This document shows, piece after piece, positions 36,201 through 48,185 of a DNA stretch of 64,000 bases (positions within the stretch are counted from its first letter, which is position 1; every line of letters starts with the position of its first letter). The notes below the pieces were generated by a model that saw nothing but the letters and a program-made list of their open reading frames with translations, was not told the origin of the DNA and did no database searches. The position numbers and the translations under genes are program-made. Source of the stretch: Cherax quadricarinatus (Eukaryota; Arthropoda; Malacostraca; Decapoda; Parastacidae); contig NC_091378.1 in NCBI RefSeq assembly GCF_038502225.1, forward strand, positions 3,592,449 through 3,656,448, given 5' to 3'.

Positions 36201-36318
36201 AGCTAGCCAGGTCACTCGTGACCGTAGCCTGGGACACCCCAGCTAGCCAGGTCACCCGTGACCGTAGCCTGGGACACCCCAGCTAGCCAGGTCACCCGTG
36301 ACCGTAGCCTGGGACACC
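27238..36318. repeat. 40-bp satellite array, about 9.1 kb, largest in the window
   Basis: About 225 copies of a 40-mer with blocks CCCCAGCTAGCCAGGTCACC and CGTGACCGTAGCCTGGGACA. Each unit contains GGTCAC-CC-GTGACC, a 6-bp inverted repeat with a 2-bp spacer. The first about 600 bp (27238-27840) is a divergent form rich in CTAGCTTAGGTCACC and CCCTGACCCTAG. Divergence falls left to right, and from about 34.65 kb units are almost identical except for marker changes such as GTCACTCGTG. Register breaks occur at about 29.32-29.48, 31.16, 31.93-31.99, 32.34, 34.34 and 34.58 kb. The minus frame at 29281-29526 is artefactual. Confidence 0.97.
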
Positions 36319-36400
36319 CGTGTGTGATTCCCTACTTGTGGTTGCAGGGGGTCGAGTCACGGCTCCTGGCGTGGCCAACATGAACCCTGGTGCTCACCTA
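36319..36400 (-). mobile_element. CR1-like LINE family A 3'-terminus fragment
   Basis: GTGTGTGATTCCCTACTTGT, then GGTTGCAGGGGGTCGAGTCA and GGCTCCTGGC, is a diverged version of the terminus at 61.59 and 63.91 kb. It begins exactly where the 40-bp satellite ends. Confidence 0.7.
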
Positions 36401-36736
<336 letters not shown>

Positions 36737-37261
36737 AATACCAGGCGGAGGAACACTGAGTACCCTATTGTTGATAGCCGCCATGATACCATAGACGACA
36801 TGAATGCTCAGTCAACCCTCTTTTGTTTCCTTGATTATAGGTGCTGCAAAGAGGATCCAAGTCCCTTGCCCAAGGGGACCCAATCCTCCAACATGGCATC
36901 AAAGAGGACTCTTGCCCAGTCTTCCACACACTTATTATACAACAGAGCATTCGGCACCTATCTCACTTGCAACGCTAGCCCATGCGAATTTAGCGCCTAT
37001 TTTCCAATGATTTAATTAAAAAAACTAATTTTGATTTATTTTGTGAAATTAAAAAGGATAGTGAAGGTCTCTAAGGCGGGAAATAACCAGTTAGAGAAGT
37101 GCCCTGTGATTCGACCCCCTCCCACTTACCAAGAAAGGACAAGACATACATATATAACACGGTACCCGTGCGGGTTTATCAGAAGGTGGCCCTCCTATAT
37201 TTACATACCTGATGCTCCTTGATAAGGAGCATTGACCTTCATTTTTTTTCCTTATTGTTTC
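36737..37261. other. Spacer, no gene recognised
   Basis: Small frames without recognisable domains. GCTCCTTGATAAGGAGC at 37213-37229 is a perfect short hairpin (GCTCCTT and AAGGAGC around GAT). Confidence 0.5.
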
Positions 37262-38300
37262 TTGAAGAAAGGCGAAGAAATTTTGGGTTTTCTTAAAGAC
37301 AACTGAAGACAAATTTGACTTTCTTGGAGACAATTGAAGACAAATTTTGTTTTCTTGGAGACAATTGAAGACAAATTTTGTTTTCTTGGAGACAATTAAA
37401 GAAAAATTTGACTTTCTTGGAGACAATTGAAGAAAATTTGACTTTCTTGGAGACAATTGAAGAAAATTTGACTTTCCTGGAGACAATTGAAGAAAATTTG
37501 ACTTTCTTGGAGACAATTGAAGACAAATTTGACTTTCCTGGAGATAATTGAAGACAAATTTGACTTTCCTGGAGACAATTGAAGAAAATTTGACTTTCTT
37601 GGAGACAATTGAAGAAAATTTGACTTTCTTGGAGACAATTGAAGAAAATTTGACTTTCTTGGAGACAATTGAAGAAAATTTGACTTTCCTGGAGACAATT
37701 GAAGAAAATTTGACTTTCTTGGAGACAATTGAAGACAAATTTGACTTTCTTGGAGACAATTGAAGACAAATTTGACTTTCCTGGAGATAATTGAAGACAA
37801 ATTTGACTTTCCTGGAGACAATTGAAGAAAATTTGACTTTCTTGGAGACAATTGAAGAAAATTTGACTTTCTTGGAGACAATTGAAGAAAATTTGACTTT
37901 CTTGGAGAAAACTGAAGAAAATTTGACTTTCTTGGAGACAATTGAAGAAAATTTGACTTTCTTGGAGACAATTGAAGACAAATTTGACTTTCTTGGAGAC
38001 AATTGAAGAAAAATTGACTTTCCTGGAGACAATTGAAGAAAATTTGACTTTCCTGGAGACAATTGAAGAAAATTTGACTTTCTTGGAGACAATTGAAGAC
38101 AAATTTGACTTTCTTGGAGACAATTGAAGACAAATTTGACTTTCTTGGAGACAATTGAAGACAAATTTGATTTTCTTGGAGACAATTGAAGACAAATTTG
38201 GTTTTTTGAAGACAATTGAAGACAAAATTCACTTTCTTGGAGACAATTGAAGACAAAATTCACTTTCTTGACGATACTTTTGGTTGTCTTGAAGAGAAGT
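37262..38300. repeat. 30/31-bp tandem array
   Basis: About 34 copies of a unit with GAGACAATTGAAGA and AAATTTGACTTTC blocks, 30 bp or 31 bp long depending on an extra C (GAAGACAAATTTG). An eight-unit block at 37548-37790 recurs at 37791-38030 (243-bp step). Three overlapping minus frames of 286-421 residues, of KVKFSSIVS type, are open because the minus-strand unit has no stop. I see no coding support. Confidence 0.95.
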
Positions 38301-38437
38301 GAAGAAAACTTGACTCTCCTTAAAGAAACACAGAAATATTTTAATTTTCTTAACACTGGAGGAATATTTTCTTGACAATAAAGTAACTTAATTATTTTAG
38401 ATAATCGTCAACAAAGAAAATGGATTCATTAATGTGA
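38301..38437. other. Decayed edge of the 30-bp array and AT-rich spacer
   Basis: Degenerate GAAGAGAAGTGAAGAAAA units fade into unique AT-rich DNA. Confidence 0.5.
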
Positions 38438-38486
38438 TTATTATAATTATTATTATTTTATTATTATTATTATTTTTATTATTATT

Positions 38487-38543
<57 letters not shown>

Positions 38544-38562
38544 ATTATTATTATTATTATTA

Positions 38563-38616
<54 letters not shown>

Positions 38617-38617
38617 G
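38438..38617. repeat. (ATT)n(TTG)n(ATT)n compound microsatellite
   Basis: ATT trinucleotides flank a central TTG run at about 38487-38540. Confidence 0.97.
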
Positions 38618-38649
38618 TTTTACTAGTAATAAAACAATCTTAGTAAGAA

Positions 38650-39310
38650 AGATCTTAGTATATTTCACTGACATAGCAACGGACACGTACATTAGCTCCT
38701 GATGCAGTAAAGAACACGTACATGAGCTCCTGATACAGTAAAGGACACGTACTTCTCCTGATGCAGTAAAGGACACGTACTTCTCCTGATGCAGTAAAGG
38801 ACACGTACTTCTGGTACAGTAAAGGACACGTACTTCTCCTGATGCAGTAAAGGACACGTACTTCTGATGCAGTAAAGGACACGTACTTCTCCTGATGCAG
38901 TAAAGGACACGTACTTCTCCTGATGCAGTAAAGGACACGTACTTCTGATGCAGTAAAGGACACGTACTTCTGATGCAGTAAAGGACACGTACTTCTCCTG
39001 ACGCAGTTAAGGACACGAACGTGAGGTCCTGACACTTTAAAAGACACGTATTTGAGGCTCCTGACGCAGTAAAGAATAACTAAGTAAGTTCCTAATGCAG
39101 TAAAAAACACGTACGTGAGCTCCTGACGCAGGGAAGAACACGTACGTGAGCTTCTGACGCCGGGAAGAACACGTACGAACACTCCTGACGCCGAGAAGAA
39201 TATGTACGAAAGCTCCCGACCCCAGGAAAAAACGAACGTGAGCTTCTGACGTTGGTAAGAACACGTACAAACGCTCCTGACGCCGGAAACTGACACCTAC
39301 GAGAGTTTCC
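38650..39310. repeat. 25/28-bp tandem array, decaying rightward
   Basis: The units share CAGTAAAGGACACGTACTTC. A TCC insertion gives 28-bp units and its absence 25-bp units, mixed along 38750-39020. Rightward the units diverge to GGGAAGAACACGTACG types by about 39.3 kb. The minus frames (up to 213 residues, RVLYCIRRSTCPLLHQ) are repeat artefacts. Confidence 0.93.
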
Positions 39311-39513
39311 GACTGCTGACGGACGCTGTCAGCAACCCCTGACACTAAGCTGACTAGCAACGTCCATTAATAAAGCTAAATAATGATACTTTGAGACGTT
39401 GCTGACGTCCTAATAACGTACAGGATGTACTTACTGACATCAATTACAGGTCAGAGCGAAGACTTTTCACTCAATAATTATAGTGAAGACGTTTCGCCCA
39501 GTGTCACTCCGTG
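39311..39513. other. Spacer with GTTTCGCCC motif
   Basis: GAAGACGTTTCGCCCAGTG at 39485-39503 is another instance of the GTTTCGCC motif, with an imperfect partner AGAGCGAAGAC near 39462. Confidence 0.4.
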
Positions 39514-40034
<521 letters not shown>

Positions 40035-40037
<3 letters not shown>

Positions 40038-40447
40038 TCAATATCACGTTACCTTAAATTCTGGTAACCTCAGCACCTCGAGAATTTATTAAAATTGCTT
40101 CCCCAATAATTGTAATTATTGCCTAGACGTTTCTCACAATTTCCTGCCTCTAGCCTCTTCAGAATTATCATAACAGAATTATTGAGAATTATTTTTCGAG
40201 AATTATTGGGCAATATGGAGAATTATTTTCTCGAGAATCGGTTGGAATTATAATTATTTTAAAGGGTTTAGTGAGCATTATTGGGAATTATTTTTCGAGA
40301 ATTAGTGAGAATTATTAATAGGGCCTAAAATTACTTTTTCAGTAATTATTTCTTTAATCACCAGGGGAATTAAGAGGTATTTTATCCTCCCCTTCCTTGG
40401 ATCAAACCTGACTGCCGCTCACTCCCCCTTGGCGTACTATGGCCGTA
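40035..40447. other. AT-rich spacer with GAGAATTATT motif
   Basis: The motif GAGAATTATT or GAGAATTAGT recurs irregularly from 40171 to 40316, a degraded repeat. CCTTCCTTGGATCAAACCTG at 40391-40410 resembles the dispersed repeat around 56.9 kb. No gene was seen. Confidence 0.5.
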
Positions 40448-43400
40448 CGCACAACAGTGCAGCGCCAGTACGCAAGGCACGGCAGCGTCAGTACGCAAGG
40501 CACGGCAGCGTCAGTACGGACGAAACGGCAGCGTCAGTACGCACGACACGGCAGCGTCAGTACGCACGACACGGCAGCGTCAGTACGCACGACACGGCAG
40601 CGTCAGTACGCACGACACGGCAGCGTCAGTACGCACGACACGGCAGCGTCAGTACGCACGACACGCCAGCGTCAGTACGCACGACACGGCAGCGTCAGTA
40701 CGCACGACACGGCAGCGTCAGTACGCACGACACGGCAGCGTCAGTACGCACGACACGGCAGCGTCAGTACGCACGACACGCCAGCGTCAGTACGCACGAC
40801 ACGGCAGCGTCAGTACGCACGACACGGCAGCGTCAGTACGCACGACACGCCAGCAGCGTCAGTACGACACGGCAGCGTCAGTACGCACGACACGACACGC
40901 CGGCAGCGTCAGTACGCACGACACGGCATCGTCAGTACGCACGACACGGCAGCGTCAGTACGCACGACACGGCAGCGTCAGTACGCACGACACGAGCGTC
41001 AGTACGCACGACACGGCAGCGTCAGTACGCACGACACGCCAGCGTCAGTACGCACGACACGGCAGCGTCAGTACGCACGACACGCCAGCGTCAGTACGCA
41101 CGACACGCCACCGTCAGTACGCACGACACGGCAGCGTCAGTACGCACAACACGCCAGCGTCAGTACGCACGACACGGCAGCGTCAGTACGCACGACACGC
41201 CAGCGTCAGTACGCACGACACGGCAGCGTCAGTACGCACGACACGCCAGCGTCAGTACGCACGACACGGCAGCGTCAGTACGCACGACACGGCAGCGTCA
41301 GTACGCACGACACGGCAGCGTCAGTACGCAAGGCACGGCAGCGTCAGTACGCACGACACGGCAGCGTCAGTACGCACGACACGGCAACGTCAGTACGCAC
41401 GACACGGCAGCGTCAGTACGCACGACACGGCAGCGTCAGTACGCACGACACGCCAGCGTCAGTACGCACGACACGCCAGCGTCAGTACGCACGACACGGC
41501 AGCGTCAGTACGCACGACACGGCAGCGTCAGTACGCACGACACGCCAGCGTCAGTACGCACGACACGGCAGCGTCAGTACGAACGACACGGCAGCGTCAG
41601 TACGCACGACACGCCAGCGTCAGTACGCACGACACGGCAGCGTCAGTACGCACGACACGGCAGCGTCAGTACGCACGACACGCCAGCGTCAGTACGCACG
41701 ACACGGCAGCGTCAGTACGCACGACACGGCAGCGTCAGTACGCACGACACGGCAGCGTCAGTACGCACGACACGGCAGCGTCAGTACGCACGACACGCCA
41801 GCGTCAGTACGCACGACACGGCAGCGTCAGTACGCACGACACGGCAGCGTCAGTACGCACGACACGGCAGCGTCAGTACGCACGACACGGCAGCGTCAGT
41901 ACGCACGACACGGCAGCGTCAGTACGCACGACACGGCAGCGTCAGTACGCACGACACGGCAGCGTCAGTACGCACGACACGGCAGCGTCAGTACGCACGA
42001 CACGGCAGCGTCAGTACGCACGACACGGCAGCGTCAGTACGCACGACACGCCAGCGTCAGTACGCACGACACGGCAGCGTCAGTACGCACGACACGGCAG
42101 CGTCAGTACGCACGACACGCCAGCGTCAGTACGCACGACACGGCAGCGTCAGTACGCACGACACGGCAGCGTCAGTACGCACGACACGGCAGCGTCAGTA
42201 CGCACGACACGGCAGCGTCAGTACGCACGACACGGCAGCGTCAGTACGCACGACACGCCAGCGTCAGTACGCACGACACGGCAGCGTCAGTACGCACGAC
42301 ACGCCAGCGTCAGTACGCACGACACGGCAGCGTCAGTACGCACGACACGGCAGCGTCAGTACGCACGACACGCCAGCGTCAGTACGCACGACACGCCAGC
42401 GTCAGTACGCACGACACGCCAGCGTCAGTACGCACGACACGCCAGCGTCAGTACGCACGACACGGCAGCGTCAGTACGCACGACACGCCAGCGTCAGTAC
42501 GCACGACACGCCAGCGTCAGTACGCACGACACGGCAGCGTCAGTACGCACGACACGCCAGCGTCAGTACGCACGACACGCCAGCGTCAGTACGCACGACA
42601 CGGCAGCGTCAGTACGCACGACACGCCAGCGTCAGTACGCACGACACGCAGCGTCAGTACGCACGACACGCCAGCGTCAGTACGCACGACACGGCAGCGT
42701 CAGTACGCACGACACGTCAGTACAGCGTCAGTACGCACGACACGCCAGCGTCAGTACGCACGACACGCCAGCGTCAGTACGCACGACACGCCAGCGTCAG
42801 TACGCACGACACGGCAGCGTCAGTCCGCACGACACGCCAGCGTCGGTAGGCACGACACGCCAGCGTCAGTACGCACGACACGCAGCGTCAGTACGCACGA
42901 CACGCCAGCGTCAGTACGCACGACACGCCAGCGTCAGTACGCACGACACGGCAGCGTCAGTACGCACGACACGCCAGCGTCAGTACGCACGACACGGCAG
43001 CGTCAGTACGCACGACACGCCAGCGTCAGTACGCACGACACGCCAGCGTCAGTACGCACGACACGCCAGCGTCAGTACGCACGACACGCCAGCGTCAGTA
43101 CGCACGACACGCCAGCGTCAGTACGCACGACACGCCAGCGTCAGTACGCACGACACGGCAGCGTCAGTACGCACGACACGGCAGCGTCAGTACGCACGAC
43201 ACGCCAGCGTCAGTACGCACGACACGCCAGCGTCAGTACGCACGACACGCCAGCGTCAGTACGCACGACACGGCAGCGTCAGTACGCACGACACGGCAGC
43301 GTCAGTACGCACGACACGCCAGCGTCAGTACGCACGACACGGCAGCGTCAGTACGCACGACACGCCAGCGTCAGTACGCACGACACGCCAGCGTCAGTAC

Positions 43401-43618
43401 GCACGACACGCCAGCGTCAGTACGCACGACACGCCAGCGTCAGTACGCACGACACGCCAGCGTCAGTACGCACGACACGCCAGCGTCAGTACGCACGACA
43501 CGGCAGCGTCAGTACGCACGACACGGCAGCGTCAGTACGCACGACACGCCAGCGTCAGTACGCACGACACGCCAGCGTCAGTACGCACGACACGCCAGCG
43601 TCAGTACGCACGACACGG
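40448..43618. repeat. 23-bp satellite array, about 138 copies
   Basis: Units consist of CAGCGTCAGTACGCACGACA plus three bases, and alternate almost only at one site (CACGGCAGC versus CACGCCAGC). The plus strand of the unit contains no stop trinucleotide, so frames of 806 and 1082 residues run through it. The peptide cycles as a 23-residue repeat (QRQYARHGSVSTHD...), exactly what a non-multiple-of-three satellite gives. Units are CpG-rich. Short disruptions lie near 40855-40910, 40990, 42650, 42710 and 42880. Confidence 0.97.
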
Positions 43619-43687
43619 GCCGCAGGTTTAAAGCGTATTGTTAATTTTACATATATGAATAACGTTCTGAAGTATTTACAACAGTAA

Positions 43688-45000
43688 GAGCTGTTGATGG
43701 TGGTAGTTGTTGTTGATGGTGGTAGTTGTTGTTGATGGTGGTAGTTGTTGTTGATGGTGGTAGTTGTTGTTGATGGTGGTAGTTGTTGTTGATGGTGGTA
43801 GTTGTTGTTGATGGTGGTAGTTGTTGTTGATGGTGGTAGTTGTTGCTGATGGTGGTAGTTGTTGTTGATGGTGGTAGTTGTTGTTGATGGTGGTAGTTGT
43901 TGTTGATGGTGGTAGTTGTTGCTGATGGTGGTAGTTGTTTTTGATGGTGGTAGTTGTTTTTGATGGTGGTAGTTGTTGATGGTGGTAGTTGTTGTTGATG
44001 GTGGTAGTTGTTGTTGATGGTGGTAGTTGTTGTTGATGGTGGTAGTTGTTGTTGATGGTGGTAGTTGTTGTTGATGGTGGTGGTAGTTGTTTATGGTGGT
44101 AGTTGTTGTTGATGGTGGTAGTTGTTGATGGTGGTAGTTGTTGCTGATGGTGGTAGTTGTTGTTGATGGTGGTAGTTGTTGTTGATGGTGGTAGTTGTTG
44201 TTGGTGGTGGTAGTTGTTTATGGTGGTAGTTGTTGTTGATGGTGGTAGTTGCTGTTGATGGTGGTAGTAGCTGTTGATGGTGATAGTTGTTGATGGTGGT
44301 AGATAGTTGTTGATGGTGGTAGATAGTTGTTGATGGTGGTAGATAGTTGTTGATGGTGGTAGATAGTTGTTGATGGTGGTAGATAGTTGTTGATGGTGGT
44401 AGATAGTTGTTGATGGTGGTAGATAGTTGTTGATGGTGGTAGTAGTTGTTTATCGTGGTAGTAGTTGTTGATGGTGGTAGTAGTTGTTCATGGTGGTAGT
44501 TGTTGTTCATGGTGGTAGTTGTTGATGGTGGTAGTTGTTGTTGATGGTGGTAGTAGTTTTTGATGGTGGTAGTAGTTGTTGATGGTGGTAGTAGTTGTTG
44601 ATGGTGGTGATGGTGGTAGTAGTCGTTGATGGTGGTAGTAGTCGTTGGTGGTGGTAGTAGCTGTTGATGGTGGTAGTAGTTGTTGATGGTGGTAGTAGTT
44701 GTTGATGGTGGTAGTAGTTGTTGATGGTGGTGATGGTGGTAGTAGTTGATGGTTGTGATGGTGGTAGTAGTTGTTGATGGTGGTGATGGTGGTAGTAGTT
44801 GATTGTGGTGATGGTGGTAGTAGTTGTTGATGGTGGTGATGGTGGTAGTTGTTGTTGATGGTGGTAGTAGTTGATGGTGGTGATGGTGGTAGTAGATGCT
44901 GATGGTGGTGATGGTGGTAGTTGTTGTTGATAGTGGTGATGGTAGTAGTAGTTGTTAATGGTGATAGTAGCTGTTGATGGTGGTAGTAGTTGTTGTTGTT
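43688..45000. repeat. 19/20-bp GATGGTGGTAGTTGTT-type array
   Basis: The unit combines GATGGTGGTA with GTTGTTGTT (19 bp) up to about 44.28 kb. From 44.28 to 44.44 kb the unit is a 20-mer with GATAGTTGTT. After that come mixed AGTAGTTGTT and GATGGTGGT modules. It grades into the pure GGT/GAT array on the right, suggesting one continuous expansion series. Confidence 0.93.
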
Positions 45001-45868
45001 GGTGGTGGTGGTGATGGTGGTGGTGGTGGTGGTGGTGATGGTGGTGGTGATGGTGGTGATGGTGGTGGTGGTGGTGGTGGTGGTGGTGGTGGTGATGGTG
45101 GTGGTGGTGATGGTGGTGGTGGTGGTGGTGGTGGTGGTGGTGATGGTGGTGGTGGTGATGGTGGTGGTGGTGGTGGTGATGGTGGTGGTGGTGATGGTGG
45201 TGGTGGTGGTGGTGGTGATGGTGGTGGTGGTGGTGGTGGTGGTGGTGGTGGTGGTGATGGTGGTGGTGGTGGTGGTGGTGGTGGTGGTGGTGATGGTGGT
45301 GGTGGTGGTGGTGGTGGTGGTGGTGGTGGTGATGGTGGTGGTGGTGGTGGTGGTGATGGTGATGGTGGTGGTGGTGGTGGTGGTGGTGGTGGTGGTGGTG
45401 ATGGTGGTGGTGATGGTGGTGATGGTGGTGGTGGTGATGGTGGTGGTGGTGGTGGTGGTGGTGGTGGTGGTGGTGATGGTGGTGGTGGTGGTGGTGGTGG
45501 TGGTGGTGGTGGTGGTGGTGGTGGTGGTGATGGTGGTGGTGGTGATGGTGGTGGTGGTGGTGGTGATGGTGGTGGTGGTGGTGGTGGTGGTGGTGGTGGT
45601 GGTCATGGTGGTGGTGGTGGTGATGGTGGTGGTGGTGGTGGTGATGGTGGTGGTGGTGGTGGTGGTGGTGGTGGTGGTGGTGGTGATGGTGGTGGTGGTG
45701 ATGGTGGTGGTGGTGGTGGTGGTGGTGGTGGTGGTGGTGGTGGTGGTGATGGTGGTGGTGGTGGTGGTGGTGGTGGTGGTGATGGTGGTGGTGGTGGTGG
45801 TGATGGTGGTGGTGGTGATGGTGGTGGTGGTGGTGGTGGTGGTGATGGTGGTGATGGTGGTGATGGTG
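45001..45868. repeat. (GGT)n(GAT) trinucleotide array
   Basis: About 870 bp of GGT triplets with single GAT interruptions every 3-13 triplets. Frames read as poly-Gly or poly-Val (plus) and poly-His or poly-Thr (minus, 456 residues). G-rich on one strand. No sign of a real His-rich protein: there is no signal peptide, splice context or non-repeat domain. Confidence 0.96.
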
Positions 45869-45950
45869 TGTACTCACCTATTTGTGGTTGCAGGAGTCGA
45901 GACTCAGCTCCTGACCCCGCCTCTTCACTGGTGTGTGTGTGTGTACCTGT
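45869..45950 (-). mobile_element. CR1-like LINE family A 3'-terminus fragment
   Basis: GTGTACTCACCTATTTGTGG, TTGCAGGAGTCGAGACTCAG and CCCGCCTCTTCACTGGT match the family A terminus at 61.59 kb. It starts exactly where the GGT/GAT array ends. Confidence 0.8.
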
Positions 45951-46006
45951 GAACCTTCAGATGTGTAAACTGGCTCATATCAGTCTCGCCAACGCTGTAT
46001 TCCACT

Positions 46007-46035
46007 GCGTTTCGCCCGCTAAGTAGCGAAACGTT
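46007..46035. repeat. Paired GTTTCGC/GCGAAAC hairpin
   Basis: GCGTTTCGCCCGCT at 46007-46020 and AGCGAAACGTT at 46025-46035 form inverted arms (GTTTCGC with GCGAAAC) around a short loop. The surrounding 45951-46175 is otherwise unique-looking. Confidence 0.6.
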
Positions 46036-46175
46036 ACCTCATTAAACACAAGCAAGTATTACAGGTGTATCTTACTCACCTTCCTTAAGTATCACCGTAA
46101 GTCATTACGACACACCGTAAATACCCTCAAAAGCACGGTAGTTAAGAGAGCCTTCTGCTTTACTCTCCTTGCGTC

Positions 46176-46585
46176 AAGCATCTAGATAACACGTCAGCAA
46201 ATATCTAGATAACAGGTCAGCAAATATCTAGATAACAGGTCAGCAAATATCTAGATAACAGGTCAACAAATATCTAGATAACAGGTCAACAAATATCTAG
46301 ATAACAGGTCAACAAATATCTAGATAACAGGTCAACAAATATCTAGATAACAGGTCAGTAAATATCTAGGTAACAGGTCAGCAAATATCTAGGTAACAGG
46401 TCAGCAAATATCTAGGTAACAGGTCAGCAAATATCTAGGTAACAGGTCAGCAAATATCTAGATAACAGGTCAGTAAATATCTAGGTAACAGGTCAGCAAA
46501 TATCTAGATAACACGTCAGCAAATATCAAGATAACAGGTCAAGATAACAGGTCAAGATAACAGGTCATCAAGATAACAGTTCTCG
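46176..46585. repeat. 23-bp tandem array (TATCTAGATAACAGGTCA)
   Basis: About 17 copies of a 23-mer containing ATATCTAGATAACAGGTCAG and variants TCTAGGTAAC and GGTCAACA. Variants cluster in blocks. The right end collapses to AAGATAACAGGTC units. Confidence 0.95.
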
Positions 46586-46619
46586 TTTACAAAGATAGCT
46601 AACTAGATATGAGTTGTGG

Positions 46620-46795
46620 AATACAAATCCGATCAGCCGGGCTGTGGTTCGTAAGTTGGACTACGTACTGCCAGGAATAACAACCTGGTTGATCAGGCCC
46701 TGATCCACCAAGAGACCTGGTCGAGGACTGAGCAGCGGGGGCGTTGACCCCCGTAACACTCTCCAGGTAGACTCCAGGTAGACTCCAACAAGTCG
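46620..46795 (+). mobile_element. CR1-like LINE family B 3' tail
   Basis: GATCAGCCGGGCTGTGGTTC through GGCGTTGACCCCCGTAACAC and CTCCAGGTAGACTCCAGG is the family B tail in plus orientation. The opposite-strand frame of 76 residues is a shadow. No RT remains. Confidence 0.8.
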
Positions 46796-46984
46796 AGTTT
46801 CCGTGAACTGCAACTCTTACCTCGCTCACCCATTTTATTTTTTGAAGTATATTATGGTATATTATTTTAGGTAAGATGATTTATGGTTCCCCTTAAATTT
46901 AAAGGTGGTGTTTTCAGATGTTAAGGTATGTTTTTACAATGGTTCGATGTTGTGCAAATGAGAGAATCGTATTCTGCTATATAT

Positions 46985-47070
46985 GTGGCAAATTTGACCA
47001 GGAGGCCTGGTCACAGACCGGGCCGCGGGGGCGTTGACCCCCGGAACTCTCTCCAGGTAAACTCCAGAGA
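46985..47070 (+). mobile_element. CR1-like LINE family B extreme 3' end
   Basis: 46997-47067 is identical base for base over 71 positions to 48746-48816 by my reading. Only the last part of the tail is present. Confidence 0.85.
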
Positions 47071-47854
47071 AAGCAACGATGGAATGTTACGCCTTTTGTG
47101 TAAACAGTATTTTGATTACGTTGGTGTGAGGACTGGAGATCAGGACGAGGTGTGGGCAGCTTGTCGCTGGTGTGGAATTTAATCCAGTATCTTACACGTG
47201 TGGTTTCCTGGAGGGAAGTCTTGCAGATCATTGGTGGTGCTTATGGTAAGGAGGGAGCCATGGGATCACACCATAGATTTTTTCTGTATCACATAAGTGC
47301 CGAGATTTTCGTCAAGGAGCACACTTTCTATTACCACTTTTATTACTACTACTACTACTACTACTACCACTACTATCACTACCAGCCTTACCACTACCAC
47401 TACTTTTTCTTCCTCTCTTGGTCCCGTCCCTGTCCCCCGTCGCCTGTATATACTGACTCCATTTTTTTTTTGTATTAGAGTGACTTTGTATATGGTCCAA
47501 GTTAGAGAAAAAGTCGTCGTAAGCTTCTCTCTCTCCTATGTACGGGCTAACATAACATATCCTAATCCTGTCTCTACAACCAGGCTGGTGGAACAATCAG
47601 ATGCTCTTCCTGTTCCAGTACCACCATTCTGTAAAATATATTTCTCCTGGATGATGGTAAAGAAGCCTTTTAACTAAAATTCCGAGTTTGTACCGGAGTC
47701 AACGTCAAGGAACCACATCTGGCGATTCAAAGTGACCTGAATGTGAACTTAATTTATCCAAGGAACGGTCAGAGGTACTTGAGTCAAGACTGCGCCTGTG
47801 GAAGTTACTGGATCCAGACCTTTATACCTCTGATATATCTTTGATAAGTTCCGA
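47071..47854. other. Spacer, no gene recognised
   Basis: Contains a (TAC)n tract at about 47337-47395. Frames of up to 126 residues pass through that tract and show no domain. No coding call is made. Confidence 0.5.
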
Positions 47855-47940
47855 GAGCTCTTCTGCTCCCGGAGCCTGACCATGAGCCAGGCTCGTCTGG
47901 TGCTTGCCTGGTCAACTAGGCAGAAATCAGTTCAGAGACA
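47855..47940 (-). mobile_element. Diverged LINE-tail-like fragment
   Basis: GAGCCTGACCATGAGCCAGG and GCTTGCCTGGTCAACTAGGC resemble the family B tail read on the minus strand, but the match is weak and short. Confidence 0.4.
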
Positions 47941-48185
47941 GGAAGGCCAGGAAACCTGTTTTAAATTCTAAGAATCATTATATTATTGTTGTGATGTTAA
48001 AGTAGTTTATGATGTGGGTAAGCATTATAAGCCTGCAATGTTGCACATGTTTACTGACTCCATCAAAACAAGTTTGAGGACAGTGTTCTCAGTGACAACA
48101 CACTACCAACTTCAGCCTTTAGCTCTCACTAGAGACTCGAAAAAACATCAAATCAACGCAAAAAACTTGTGACTCGAATCGAATA
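47941..48185. other. Spacer, no gene seen
   Basis: Unique-looking DNA upstream of a LINE fragment. Confidence 0.5.

Noticed and set aside
37091..38356. Three overlapping minus frames of 286-421 residues
   Set aside because: All arise from the same 30/31-bp array; three simultaneous open phases argue for absence of stops rather than coding.
40429..43687. Open frames of 806 and 1082 residues that look like an Arg/His-rich repeat protein
   Set aside because: The 23-bp unit contains no stop trinucleotide on plus, so several frames stay open; the peptide simply cycles through the phases of the satellite.
44507..45877. Poly-His protein of 456 residues, resembling a metal-binding protein
   Set aside because: Translation of (GGT)n(GAT) triplets; the other frames give poly-Thr, poly-Gly and poly-Val just as well.
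47297..47677. 126-residue plus-strand frame
   Set aside because: It runs through a TAC microsatellite and is poly-Thr/Ser-like for much of its length; no domain seen.
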